A stretch of 64,000 nt of DNA from CAVSUR01 sp963731285 (GTDB lineage Bacteria; Actinomycetota; Actinomycetes; Streptosporangiales; Streptosporangiaceae): positions 1-64,000 of the forward strand of contig CAVSUR010000008.1 of assembly GCA_963731285.1 (NCBI GenBank), read 5' to 3'. Made by a program: the position numbers and the translations under genes. The notes under the pieces are model-generated. The model did not search any database. It saw nothing but the letters and a program-made list of their open reading frames with translations, and was not told the DNA's origin. This document shows positions 37,132-45,442 of this stretch, in pieces (the stretch's first letter is position 1; the number at the start of each line of letters is the position of its first letter).

Positions 37132-37782
37132 GTGGACCTGACCGCCGGCGTCGCGGCGCTGGCTGAGCGCGCCGACGGCCTGGCCCACGGCGGCCGCCGC
37201 ATCCTCGGCATCACCGGGGCGCCGGGCGCGGGCAAGACCACCCTGGCCCGGGAGCTGGTCGGGCGGCTCGGGCCTGAGCTGGCCGTGCTCGTGCCGATGG
37301 ACGGCTTTCACCTGAGCAATGCCACCCTGATCGCCTGGGGGCGCCGGGGCCGCAAAGGCGCCTGGGACACCTTCGACACCGGCGGTTATGTCCACCTGCT
37401 CCGCCGCCTGCGCGCGCAGACCGAGGACGTGGTGCACGCCCCGGATTTTGACCGCGATATCGATGAATCCATCGGCTCGGCCATCCCGGTCGCGCGCTCC
37501 GTCCCGCTGGTGGTAACCGAGGGCAACTACCTGCTGTCCGGCCGCGGCGGCTGGGCCAGCGTCGCCGGGCTGCTGGACGAGAGCTGGTATCTGCAGGCGG
37601 ACGAGGCCACCCGGCTGCAGCGCCTGGCGCGCCGTCATCAAAGGCACGGCATGACACCGGAGCAAGCCGTGTCCTGGGCCCGCACCACCGATCAGCCCAA
37701 CGCCGCCGTCGTCGCCGAAGGCCGCGGCCGCGCCGACCTCGTCATCACGGCGTTTTCTGTTCCTGCACCACCTCCTCCATGA
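37132..37782 (+). CDS. P-loop nucleoside/sugar kinase, uridine kinase/PRK-like
   Basis: This 216-aa kinase has Walker A GAPGAGKTT, then VPMDGFHLSN (acidic catalytic region), GAWDTFDTGGYVHLLRRL, PDFDRDIDESIG and VVTEGNYLLS, typical of the FrcK/YggC-like nucleoside triphosphate hydrolase group. The GTG at 37132 gives an intact product. However, an ATG at 37061 encodes a plausible N-terminus (MTGERYLTPGWFAELLAR) that joins in register if two bases near 37110 are removed, so the real gene may start there. The 3' end overlaps a small opposite-strand gene. Confidence 0.8.
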   Translation: MDLTAGVAALAERADGLAHGGRRILGITGAPGAGKTTLARELVGRLGPELAVLVPMDGFHLSNATLIAWGRRGRKGAWDTFDTGGYVHLLRRLRAQTEDVVHAPDFDRDIDESIGSAIPVARSVPLVVTEGNYLLSGRGGWASVAGLLDESWYLQADEATRLQRLARRHQRHGMTPEQAVSWARTTDQPNAAVVAEGRGRADLVITAFSVPAPPPP

Positions 37783-37972
37783 CCTGGGCGATCTGGCTCG
37801 CCTGCTCGGTGGTTGCCTCGGCCTGAGCTTCTGCTGACTGGTAGGCCTCCTCCAGGGCAGCGTTGTCGGCCTCGATGGCCTCAGCGGTCGCCTTCGCCTT
37901 GTCCGTCTGCAGGTCCATGTCCGCGGTGGCAGGGTCAGCCGCCGGGACCGGGTGCTCGCTCGAAGTGGTCAT
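37745..37972 (-). CDS. Small acidic helical hypothetical protein
   Basis: This 75-aa protein is dominated by Ala, Glu and Gln in a heptad-like pattern (LEEAYQSAEAQAEATTEQAS, QIAQVMEEVVQEQ), so it is probably a coiled coil. It has no signal or membrane segment. It overlaps the end of the kinase gene by 38 bases on the opposite strand. No family is recognised. Confidence 0.5.
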   Translation of the reverse strand: MTTSSEHPVPAADPATADMDLQTDKAKATAEAIEADNAALEEAYQSAEAQAEATTEQASQIAQVMEEVVQEQKTP

Positions 37973-38076
37973 GCGCACAGAAGTCCCAGCCATCGGGCGG
38001 TTCAAACTCCGGTGCGGCCAGGACGTCAGCGCCTCGTGCCGCACGGCCAAGGCGGCCCGGTCCTGTTCCGGGCTGA

Positions 38077-38300
38077 TCAGCCTGCGGCCGTCTCGTCCTT
38101 ACCTGGCGGGCCGGTGACCCGCAGCACGCCGACCAGGACGGCCCGGGCGCCGAGCGCGAGGGCGGTGACGATGTCGCTGCCCCGGCGGATGCCGGAGTCA
38201 GGCAGCGCGATGCCCTGCCTCAGCTCGCGCAGCCGCCTGGAGCGCACCGTGCAGTCGGCGGTCAGCAGCGCCCGGTAGCCGGCCGCTAGAGCCGCCGCAG
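38077..38300 (-). pseudogene. Alpha-hydroxy-acid oxidase with a large internal deletion
   Basis: One frame fuses AAALAAGYRALLTADCTVRS, then RRLRELRQGIALP from the middle of an FMN-dependent lactate/glycolate oxidase to DSGIRRGSDIVTALALGARA, then VLVG, its phosphate-binding C-terminal part. About 100 codons between them, including the catalytic His region, are missing. No start region is found. It ends at a TGA (38077-38079). Confidence 0.65.
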
Positions 38301-38472
38301 GCGCCAGGCCCGGCGGCGGCGCGACCGAAATTTGACCATTCCGGGGGTAGATTTCACCCTGCCCGGTGGGTCAGGATGCCGGGGTACGGTTGTGCAGCCA
38401 GCCGCGGCCCGCGGCTGGCTGCATTTGCATTGCCGCCTTCGCGGACTGCGGCCCGAGTTCCGGGAGACGATT

Positions 38473-39459
38473 ATGACAGAAGACCGGGGCACCGGTACCA
38501 GCAGGCGCCAGGCGCTGCGGCTCGGCGGTGCGGCAATGGGCGGCCTGATGACCGCCGGGCCGCTGGCGGCCGCGGCTGCCGCACCGGCGCAGGCGGCAAG
38601 CCGGGCCGGCGCCGCCGCCGCGACGGGCAGCTCGGCGGGCGGGCTGCCCGTGACATTGATCGAGTCGATCATCCGCGCGAAGGGCACCGTGTCCGACGGC
38701 GTGCTCAACATCGAGATCGACCGGGACGACATCCCGAACGTGCGCAAGCACGGCGTGCCGGTCAAGCCGGCCTTCGAGATCAACGGCAACCTGTGCTTCC
38801 AGCAGCTGCACGACGGCTCGGTCATGTTCAACGGGGACCTGGCGTTCAAGGCCGAGGAGCTGAACCCGGCCATCGATCAGATGATCTCCCACGGGCTGGT
38901 CTTCCAGGCCCAGCACCAGCACCTGTTCGGCCTGCAGCCGATGGTCTGGTTCATGCACATGCGCGGGCACGGCACCGCCCGGAAGCTGGCCAGAGCGTGC
39001 GCTGCCATCCTCTCGGTGACCTCCACCCCGCTGCCGCAGGCCCCCCCCAAGCACCCCACCACGCCGCTCGACCCCAAGCGGCTGTCCAAGATCATCGGGG
39101 CGCCGGCCACCGTCGGCGCCTCCGGCGTAGTCGGCTTCGAGATACCGCGCCGCAACCCGATCACCCTCGGCGGCGTGCGCATCAGCCCATTTCTGAACAT
39201 CTATACCCCGGTCGACTTCCAGCCGCTTGGCGGGGACCAGGCCGTGGTGGTGCCCGATTTCGGGCAGGAAGCGCACGAGGTTGACCGGCTGGCGGCAACG
39301 ATGCGCGCGCAGGGCTGGGAAATCAACTGCCTGTACAACCAGGAGACCGACGAGCAGCCTCAGCTGTACTTCTCCCACGACTTCAAGGTCGGCAACGCCT
39401 ACCAGCTCGCCGCCGAAGTCAGGCGCGGCCTTGACCAGCTCAACGTGGTGCTGCAGTAA
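38473..39459 (+). CDS. DUF1259 (LppY/LpqO-type) Tat-exported protein
   Basis: This 328-aa protein has a twin-arginine signal (SRRQALRLGGAAMGG). Two DUF1259 repeats follow: VSDGVLNIEIDRDDIPNVRK and GASGVVGFEIPRRNPITLGG, the second ending in YFSHDFKVGNAYQLAAEVRR. Mycobacterial relatives LppY and LpqO are exported; their function is unknown. GGGAGA precedes the ATG at 38473. A cobinding role for metal or ligand is possible from the His-rich QAQHQHLFG and HMRGHG segments, but this is inference. Confidence 0.85.
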   Translation: MTEDRGTGTSRRQALRLGGAAMGGLMTAGPLAAAAAAPAQAASRAGAAAATGSSAGGLPVTLIESIIRAKGTVSDGVLNIEIDRDDIPNVRKHGVPVKPAFEINGNLCFQQLHDGSVMFNGDLAFKAEELNPAIDQMISHGLVFQAQHQHLFGLQPMVWFMHMRGHGTARKLARACAAILSVTSTPLPQAPPKHPTTPLDPKRLSKIIGAPATVGASGVVGFEIPRRNPITLGGVRISPFLNIYTPVDFQPLGGDQAVVVPDFGQEAHEVDRLAATMRAQGWEINCLYNQETDEQPQLYFSHDFKVGNAYQLAAEVRRGLDQLNVVLQ

Positions 39460-39630
39460 GGGCAGCCGCCGCTGTAAACCCGGCACCTGACGGGTCAGCC
39501 GGCGAACAGCTCGCCCAGGGCGGGCGCCGCGTCCTGGTAAGCGCTGACCGACCGGAGCCACCCCCGTCCCGGCCGGGCGCGCCGGCGAGTCAGCCGGGAC
39601 GGCTCTTCAACCGGGGGCGGCTTTCGCGGG

Positions 39631-39653
39631 ATTACGTCAGTAACTGACGTAAT
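39631..39653. promoter_or_regulatory. TetR operator palindrome
   Basis: A perfect 23-bp palindrome (arms ATTACGTCAGT and ACTGACGTAAT, one central base) overlaps the start codon of the ruined tetR gene. This is where a TetR dimer would bind to repress itself. Confidence 0.8.
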
Positions 39654-40287
39654 GAGTCGGACGTCGCGGCGGTCAGCCCGCGGCGCGGGCGGCCGCCGCG
39701 GACCAGCGAGCGTGAGCTGGAGCGGATCGCGCTGCGGCTGTTTGCCGAGCGCGGCTTCGACCGCACGACGATCGAGCAGATCGCGGCCGAGGCGGCCTCA
39801 GCGAGCGGGCGTTCTTCCGCTATTTCGGTTCTAAGGCCGCCGTCTTGTGGCCCGCGTTCGACGCCGAGGTCGGCGACATCCGCGCCGCGCTCGACCGGGT
39901 GCCGCCGGACGTGCCGATGATGGAACGCCGTCCGGCAGGCCATCGTCTCGGCCTACCATCACTACGGGCCGGGGACGTGGACGAGGTGCGCACCCGGAGG
40001 AGGCTGATCAGCACCGTTCCGGCCGTGCGCGAGAGCGCGGGGTCGCACTACATCGCCTGGGAGCAGGCGATCAGCGAGTTCGCCGCGGCCCGGCTCGGCC
40101 AGACTGCCCGCTCGCTCTACCCGCTCGCGGCCGGCCGCGCCACGCTGGCCGCGTGCCGGGCCGCCTACGACCGCTGGTCCGCCCGGGCGACGCCGATCTC
40201 ATGGTCTACCTGGACGCGGTGCTGACCGCGCTGGCCGAGGGCTTCGCGCCCGCCGCGCTGCAGGCCCGCGGCCCGGGCCGGGACTGA
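39652..40287 (+). pseudogene. TetR-family regulator with several frameshifts
   Basis: Pieces of one TetR protein appear in changing frames: ERELERIALRLFAERGFDRT, then TIEQIAAEA, LSERAFFRYFGSKAAVLWPA, RQAIVSAYHHYGPG, DVDEVRTRRRLISTVPAVRE, and ADLMVYLDAVLTALAEGFAP. At least four frame changes are needed between 39700 and 40200. The DNA-binding helices and ligand domain are still recognisable and the operator is perfect, so either decay is recent or the sequence is error-prone here. Confidence 0.75.
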
Positions 40288-41385
40288 TCACTCCGGGCCC
40301 GGCCGCCCCGGCCGCCGCGCCGGAGAATCGCGGCGACCACCGGGTGCCCGGCGCTGGCCGCCCGGGCCGGGTGCGAGGCGGAGCCGCGCCTGCGCCCGGT
40401 CGGGCGGCCAGATCACACGCCGCCGTCCGTGCTGCCACTGCACGGTCAGCATCCGGTGGCCGACCTGGCGGCCGGTCACCGGATCCAGGCGGAACCGGTC
40501 GAACATCGTCGTGCAGTCGAGCGCGGCCGCCGCGGCCAGCAGGTCGGCGGCGGCGGTCGATCCGGCATCCTTCACGCAGCGGGCGGCGATCAGCCCGGCC
40601 GCGAACGCCTGGGCCGCCGGGTAGGCCGGATCGGCCCCCGCGGCGTGCCGGTAGGCGCGCACGAACTCCGGGGCGGCCGGCCCCTCGTCCGGTTCCGGTG
40701 CCGCCGACGCGAGCCACTGGGCGGGGCCGAGCAGCCCGTCGCGGCGCTGGCCGAGGAAGGCCAGCACCTCGTCCACCCCGGCACCGACGAATCCGGCCGC
40801 CCGCCAGGGCCCCGGCAAAAGCGCGGCGGCGGCCTCCTGTTCCTCGCCGAAGCCGCCCGCCACCAGCACCACCTCAGCGCCGGCCAGGTCCCGGCCGGGC
40901 GGCACGGGCACCGGCAGCGGCCGCAGCGTCGCGGCGAGGCCGAGGGAACCGGCTTCCATCGCCGCGCCGCCGCCGACCGCGCCGCCGAAGCCGGTCGGGC
41001 CGGACAGCACAGCCACCGTGGCAATCGCCGGGTCGGCGGCAGCGATCGCCCGCAGCGCACCGCCCCAGTAGGTGGCTGCGGGCGCGAGGACGCTGACCAG
41101 CAGCGGGGCGGACGGGACCCGCGCTCCGCCGTGATTCCACAGCAGCCGGGAGGCCGCGCTGGCCATTACCGCCGCCGGGCCGCTTCCGTAGGGGCCGAAC
41201 AGCAGATCAGGGCGTTCCGCCTCGGCATCGCGCAGCGCCGCCAGCGGGTCGGGATGAGCGTCGTGAACGCTGAGCGAGGCACCGGCACCCTCGGCCCACA
41301 AGCCGAGCGCTGTCGCACCCGCACTGCCGTATCCGGCCAGCGGCCCGGTCAGCGGGGTCGCAAGCGCGGCCCGGAGGCCGACCAT
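40288..41385 (-). CDS. Type-1 periplasmic-binding-fold protein without signal peptide
   Basis: This 365-aa protein resembles the ligand-binding component of branched-chain amino-acid (Leu/Ile/Val) ABC systems: PLTGPLAGYGSAGATALGLW, DLLFGPYGSGPAAVMASAAS, and AFAAGLIAARCVKDAG. It starts directly in the fold with no export signal, lipobox or membrane anchor, and no permease is nearby. It may be a cytosolic sensor. The C-terminal 40 residues are Arg/Pro/Gly-rich and disordered-looking. Confidence 0.7.
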   Translation of the reverse strand: MVGLRAALATPLTGPLAGYGSAGATALGLWAEGAGASLSVHDAHPDPLAALRDAEAERPDLLFGPYGSGPAAVMASAASRLLWNHGGARVPSAPLLVSVLAPAATYWGGALRAIAAADPAIATVAVLSGPTGFGGAVGGGAAMEAGSLGLAATLRPLPVPVPPGRDLAGAEVVLVAGGFGEEQEAAAALLPGPWRAAGFVGAGVDEVLAFLGQRRDGLLGPAQWLASAAPEPDEGPAAPEFVRAYRHAAGADPAYPAAQAFAAGLIAARCVKDAGSTAAADLLAAAAALDCTTMFDRFRLDPVTGRQVGHRMLTVQWQHGRRRVIWPPDRAQARLRLAPGPGGQRRAPGGRRDSPARRPGRPGPE

Positions 41386-41749
41386 AGCCGCAGGCTACCC
41401 CGCGCCAGCCCGGCCCCCGCCGGCCGAGCCGCAGTGAGTCCGCCAGGTTTGCCCGCACCGACTCGCGGCTGGGCAGCTCGCCGACCTGGTGCGGCACCCA
41501 GCTGCTGCCCCGGCTGGCCGGCGCCCGGCGGCCGCGGAGATCCCGGTTCCCGGGAGACCGGTACACCGGTGTGCAGGCGGGCCCGCTGACCGGTGATGAC
41601 GGACGGCGTCTGTGACGTTGGTCTCTGTCCCGCTTAACCGGGCCCGATGCTGGGGAGTCATTCTAATACTGCGGGGACGAGTACGGCCGAGCTCGCCCGG
41701 CGTGCCGACGCATAGTCCACAGCAGCTGGAGTGAGGGGCGGTTTCGAAC
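41386..41749. other. Intergenic region upstream of the FHA gene
   Basis: No gene was recognised. The last 100 bases include an AT-richer patch with a -10-like TAATACT near 41666, which could be the promoter of the FHA gene on the plus strand. Confidence 0.35.
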
Positions 41750-42184
41750 ATGGTGACCACGACGCACGATCCGCAGGGGGGCGGTCGCCCGCGGCTGATC
41801 TTCGCGTTCGGCGGCAGCGCGCAAATCGGCAGCGAGCAGCGCGAGTTCAGCCTGCGGCCGGGGGTGACGACGATCGGCAGCGCAGCCGACGCCGACCTGC
41901 GCCTGGACGGCCTGGCCGAGCGGCACGCCGAGGTGCGCCGCGATGACGACGACGAGTACGTGCTCGTCGACCTCGGCAGCGCCGACGGCATCCGGCTGGA
42001 CGGCCAGCCGGTCGACCAGGCCCCGCTGCACACCGGCGACCGCGTCGAGCTGGGCCGCTGGACGCTGTCGTATTACCGGGAGGAGTTCGCCGACCACGGC
42101 CGGCCCTTCGGCGGCCGGGAGGGCGGCGAGGACACTCCCCGGCACCCGGATGATGAGCAGCCCGCGCGAGAAGCGCCGCGCTAG
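41750..42184 (+). CDS. FHA-domain protein
   Basis: This 144-aa protein consists mainly of a forkhead-associated domain that would bind a phosphothreonine peptide. The core runs from VTTIGSAADADLRLDGLAER through HAEV to DLGSADGIRLDGQPV. The usual Arg of the GR motif reads Ser and the NG turn reads DG, so phospho-binding may be weak or altered. The acidic tail after residue 115 is probably flexible. A leaderless-type glycosyltransferase gene follows. Confidence 0.8.
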   Translation: MVTTTHDPQGGGRPRLIFAFGGSAQIGSEQREFSLRPGVTTIGSAADADLRLDGLAERHAEVRRDDDDEYVLVDLGSADGIRLDGQPVDQAPLHTGDRVELGRWTLSYYREEFADHGRPFGGREGGEDTPRHPDDEQPAREAPR

Positions 42185-42249
42185 AGAAATTTTGCTGTTC
42201 CGGCAGTAATTTCCGCATCCCGCCATCCGCCGTGCGGGCCGCGGGAGCT

Positions 42250-42255
42250 TATCCT
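42250..42255 (+). promoter_or_regulatory. -10 element for a leaderless transcript
   Basis: TATCCT ends seven bases before the GTG at 42262, so transcription would start at or next to the start codon. No ribosome site is visible, in line with leaderless translation. Confidence 0.5.
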
Positions 42256-42261
42256 GCGCGC

Positions 42262-43650
42262 GTGGCACCGAACACCGCCGTGGCCGGGATGCCGGCCCGG
42301 CTGCGCAACCGGGTACGGCGGCCCGGCGGGTGGCTGGTCATCGCGGGGGCGGCAGCGCTGCTGATCTCGGTGGGCGCTTACCTGGGCTACGCGCTGACGC
42401 ACCCGCCGGCCGACTGGCAGAGCCCGGTCGACCTGGCCGTGTACCGGGAGGCCGGGTTCATCGCCCGCAGCCTGGCCCCGCTGTCCAGCCCGCACGCCGC
42501 TGTCCCGCTCTACCACTGGGGCCACCGCCAGCTGCAGTTCACCTATCCCCCGTTCGCGGCGCTGGCGTTCACGATCCTGACCCTGGTCCCGTTCGGGCCG
42601 CTGTGGGTGATTGTGACCGTGGCGGACGTCGCGGCGATGCTGGCGACCATCTGGGTCACGCTCGGTGCGCTGGGGCACCGGCGCAGGGCGGCCCGCGCCG
42701 GGGCAACGCTGCTGCTGGGCGCCGTCTTGTTCTGGACCGAGCCGGTGCAGCGGACGCTGTGGCTCGGCCAGATCGAGATCGCGCTGATGGCGCTGATCAC
42801 CTGGGACCTGACCCAGCCCGGCCGGCGGTGGTGGAAGGGCGCCGGAGTGGGCCTGGCGGCCGGGATCAAGCTGGTGCCGCTGATCTTCATCCCGTACCTG
42901 CTGCTGACCCGGCGGTTCCGGCAGGCCGCGGTGGCTGCCGGGATGTTCGCGGTCACGGTCGCGGCGGGCTTCGCGGTGCTGCCCGGTGACTCGCGGACGT
43001 GGTGGCTGGACGGGCTGTTCCTGCGCGGCAGCCGGACGGGGTTCGTGGGCTGGGAGGGCAACCAGTCGCTGCTGGCGGTGATCACCAGGCTGATCGGCAG
43101 CCAGGCGACCGCCCAGCCGGACTGGCTGCCGGTCGCGGCGGTCATCGGGGTGGTCGGGCTAATCTGGGCGGCCGTGCTCGACCGGCACGGGCAGCCGGTG
43201 ACCGGGATGCTCATGGTCGCGCTCACGGCGCTGCTCATCTCGCCGATCAGCTGGGACCATCACTGGGTGTGGCTGGTGCCCGGCGTGGCCGTCATCGCGC
43301 ACTACGCGGCGCGCAGCCGGGGCGCGGCCCGGTGGGCGCTGGCGGCCCTGGCCGCCGTGGTGACGGCCGTCTTCTGGGCATGGCCGGTCAATCTGTGGGG
43401 CGAGAGCCAGAACGTCGTCGGCGGCTTCGGCGAGGGCCTGATCTGGGCCCCCCCCAACACCGAGCCCCGCACCTACTTCGCCCTCGGCGACCGGCCGTGG
43501 TTTGCCGAGTACCACTGGCATGGCGGCCAGCTGATCACCGGGAACCTGTACGTGCTGACCGGCGTGGCGCTGTTCGTGCTACTGCTGGCGATCGCCTGGC
43601 GCGCCGCCTGGCGCGGGCCAAGCGGTCCCGCGCCCGGCGGATCGGGCTGA
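42262..43650 (+). CDS. GT87-family (DUF2029) polyprenol-phosphate-mannose mannosyltransferase
   Basis: This GT-C-fold membrane glycosyltransferase of 462 aa has about ten hydrophobic helices. An acidic residue in the first extracytoplasmic loop (SPVDLAVYREAG) serves as the usual catalytic Asp. FTYPPFAALAF and WDHHWVWLVPG are typical of alpha-1,2-mannosyltransferases for lipoarabinomannan-type glycans. GTG 42262 is preferred over 42232 because of the adjacent -10 box. It is convergent with another GT-C gene four bases away. Confidence 0.85.
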   Translation: MAPNTAVAGMPARLRNRVRRPGGWLVIAGAAALLISVGAYLGYALTHPPADWQSPVDLAVYREAGFIARSLAPLSSPHAAVPLYHWGHRQLQFTYPPFAALAFTILTLVPFGPLWVIVTVADVAAMLATIWVTLGALGHRRRAARAGATLLLGAVLFWTEPVQRTLWLGQIEIALMALITWDLTQPGRRWWKGAGVGLAAGIKLVPLIFIPYLLLTRRFRQAAVAAGMFAVTVAAGFAVLPGDSRTWWLDGLFLRGSRTGFVGWEGNQSLLAVITRLIGSQATAQPDWLPVAAVIGVVGLIWAAVLDRHGQPVTGMLMVALTALLISPISWDHHWVWLVPGVAVIAHYAARSRGAARWALAALAAVVTAVFWAWPVNLWGESQNVVGGFGEGLIWAPPNTEPRTYFALGDRPWFAEYHWHGGQLITGNLYVLTGVALFVLLLAIAWRAAWRGPSGPAPGGSG

Positions 43651-43654
43651 GACG

Positions 43655-45250
43655 TCAGGGCTGCGGTACCGGGCCCGGGGGCGGCTGACCGTCGCGGCCT
43701 GGCCGCCCAGCCCAGCGGCCGCTGACCGCCAGCCCGATCGTGACCGCCAGCACTGCGAGCAGCATCACGGGCGCGAACCTCAGCACGACCCAGTGCACCG
43801 TCTCGTGCAGCGGCCGCGCGCCCGGCGCCAGCGGCAGCGGCGTCATCAGCGCCACCGTGCCGGCGAACAGCCGGGCCAGCACCAGCCAGTCCAGCCGCGA
43901 CGCCGGGCACAGCACCAGCAGGCAGAACACCATCGCGTCGTACCAGGGCAGCTGGTAGGGCCAGATGAGCAGCCAGGCCAGGCTGACCAGCAGGGCGAGC
44001 CTGGCCGCCGGGCGGTGCTCGCAGCCCGGTGGCGGCCGGAGCAGCAGCGCCACCGCGACGGCGACGCAGGCCAGCACGGTCAGCAGCAGGTCCGCCGCGG
44101 ACTGGCGGTGGCCCCAGCCGAAGAGCAGCACGTAGCCGCTGTCGACCGTCATGTGGCCAGTGCGGGCGAGCACCGCGTGCAGGGCCGCCAGACCGGACCA
44201 CAGATAGGACGGCACCACGACAGCCGCCACGCCGGCGACGGCGGCGGCCAGGCCAGCGGCCGACCGGCGGCACGGCCAGGCCAGCGCGACCGCGAACACC
44301 ACGTAGTTGATCTTCACCGCGGCGGCCGCGCCGACCAGCAGTCCGGCGGCCAGGGCCGGCCGCCAGCGCGGCGACCTGGCGCCCGGCCGGCGGGCGGCCG
44401 CAGCCAGGCCCAGGAAGCCCAGCGCCGCGGCCACGGCGTCCACATGCGCGCCGGCGATGAGCGCCCAGATCAGCAGCGGGTTCGCCGTCCAGAGCAGGTG
44501 CGCCCGGGCCTGGCGAGCCGGATCGGCGCGCAGCATCCGGCCGGCAACCAGCGCGACGGCACCGAAGGCCAGCGCGTTCCACAGCTTGAGCCAGAACGTC
44601 ACGCGCAGGAGGGACGTCCCGCCCAGCCGCGCCGCGGCCAGCTGCTCCGCGGTGGCCAGCGGCCCGTAGACCGACACATGCCGGCCCCAGACCCGGGCCG
44701 TGATCCGGCCGATCGGGTCGCCGGTGAGGCCGAGCTGCCGCGGGCTCATCAGGTACGGACTGTGGCCGAGCTCGGCGATCCGGCCGTAGGCGGCGTAGTC
44801 CAGGGAGTCGGTGGAGCCTGCCGGGGGCAGCACGACCAGCGCTGCGATCGCCACCAGCACCACGCCGAGCAGCAGCCGCACCGGCACCCGCGCACCGCGG
44901 GCGACGGCAGCCAGTCCGGCCGCGACCCCGCCCGCCCCGCAGGCCGCGGCGGCCCACACGGCGATGACTGCCGTGGCCTGGGCGATATGGGGGCCGAGCA
45001 CCCACGGCGGCCCGGCCGGACGGCCGACGGCGACATCCGGCCAGCCGCCGCCCGCGCAGACCGCCACCATGACCGCAATCGAGCCGAGTATCCCGGCGAC
45101 GGCCAGCCAGGACAGGATCCGGCCGAGACGGCCGCCGGGCGGGCGCGGGCCGTCGGCCAGCGCTTCAGGAACCGCGCGGACGGGCGCGGGCGCTGCCGGG
45201 AGCGCCATCACTCCCGGCGCGACTGCACCGCCCCGCAGCGCACTGGTCAT
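43655..45250 (-). CDS. MptB-like GT-C mannosyltransferase
   Basis: This 531-aa protein has about twelve membrane helices. The first large loop contains GSTDSLDYAAYGRIAELGHS, with the Asp residues expected for a polyprenol-phosphate-mannose transferase. GRHVSVYGPLATAEQLAAAR and VDSGYVLLFGWGHR resemble the alpha-1,6-mannosyltransferase group (MptA/MptB). The substrate is likely an envelope mannan or lipomannan. It ends four bases from the convergent GT87 gene, so the two may be functionally linked. Confidence 0.8.
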   Translation of the reverse strand: MTSALRGGAVAPGVMALPAAPAPVRAVPEALADGPRPPGGRLGRILSWLAVAGILGSIAVMVAVCAGGGWPDVAVGRPAGPPWVLGPHIAQATAVIAVWAAAACGAGGVAAGLAAVARGARVPVRLLLGVVLVAIAALVVLPPAGSTDSLDYAAYGRIAELGHSPYLMSPRQLGLTGDPIGRITARVWGRHVSVYGPLATAEQLAAARLGGTSLLRVTFWLKLWNALAFGAVALVAGRMLRADPARQARAHLLWTANPLLIWALIAGAHVDAVAAALGFLGLAAAARRPGARSPRWRPALAAGLLVGAAAAVKINYVVFAVALAWPCRRSAAGLAAAVAGVAAVVVPSYLWSGLAALHAVLARTGHMTVDSGYVLLFGWGHRQSAADLLLTVLACVAVAVALLLRPPPGCEHRPAARLALLVSLAWLLIWPYQLPWYDAMVFCLLVLCPASRLDWLVLARLFAGTVALMTPLPLAPGARPLHETVHWVVLRFAPVMLLAVLAVTIGLAVSGRWAGRPGRDGQPPPGPVPQP

Positions 45251-45442
45251 TATCCTAGGGGAGCAGCCGGAAACCGGCCCCAGCGCTATCTTGTGCAGTT
45301 ATGGATATTTCAATGTCGAATGCATGCCACAGTGGGAAATAGCCCGGTCGAACCTTTAATAACTTTTGACAATTGACTTAAATTCCGGCCGCAAATCGCC
45401 CGGCCGCGCTCAGCGTCAGCCGGGCGGCGGCCGCCCGCGAAG

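Noticed and set aside
41207..41566. Minus-strand ORF upstream of the type-1 binding protein
   Set aside because: It mostly overlaps that gene in another frame and has no recognisable features.
43473..45005. 510-residue minus-strand frame over the mannosyltransferase
   Set aside because: Arg/Gly/Ala-rich shadow of the true membrane-protein frame.
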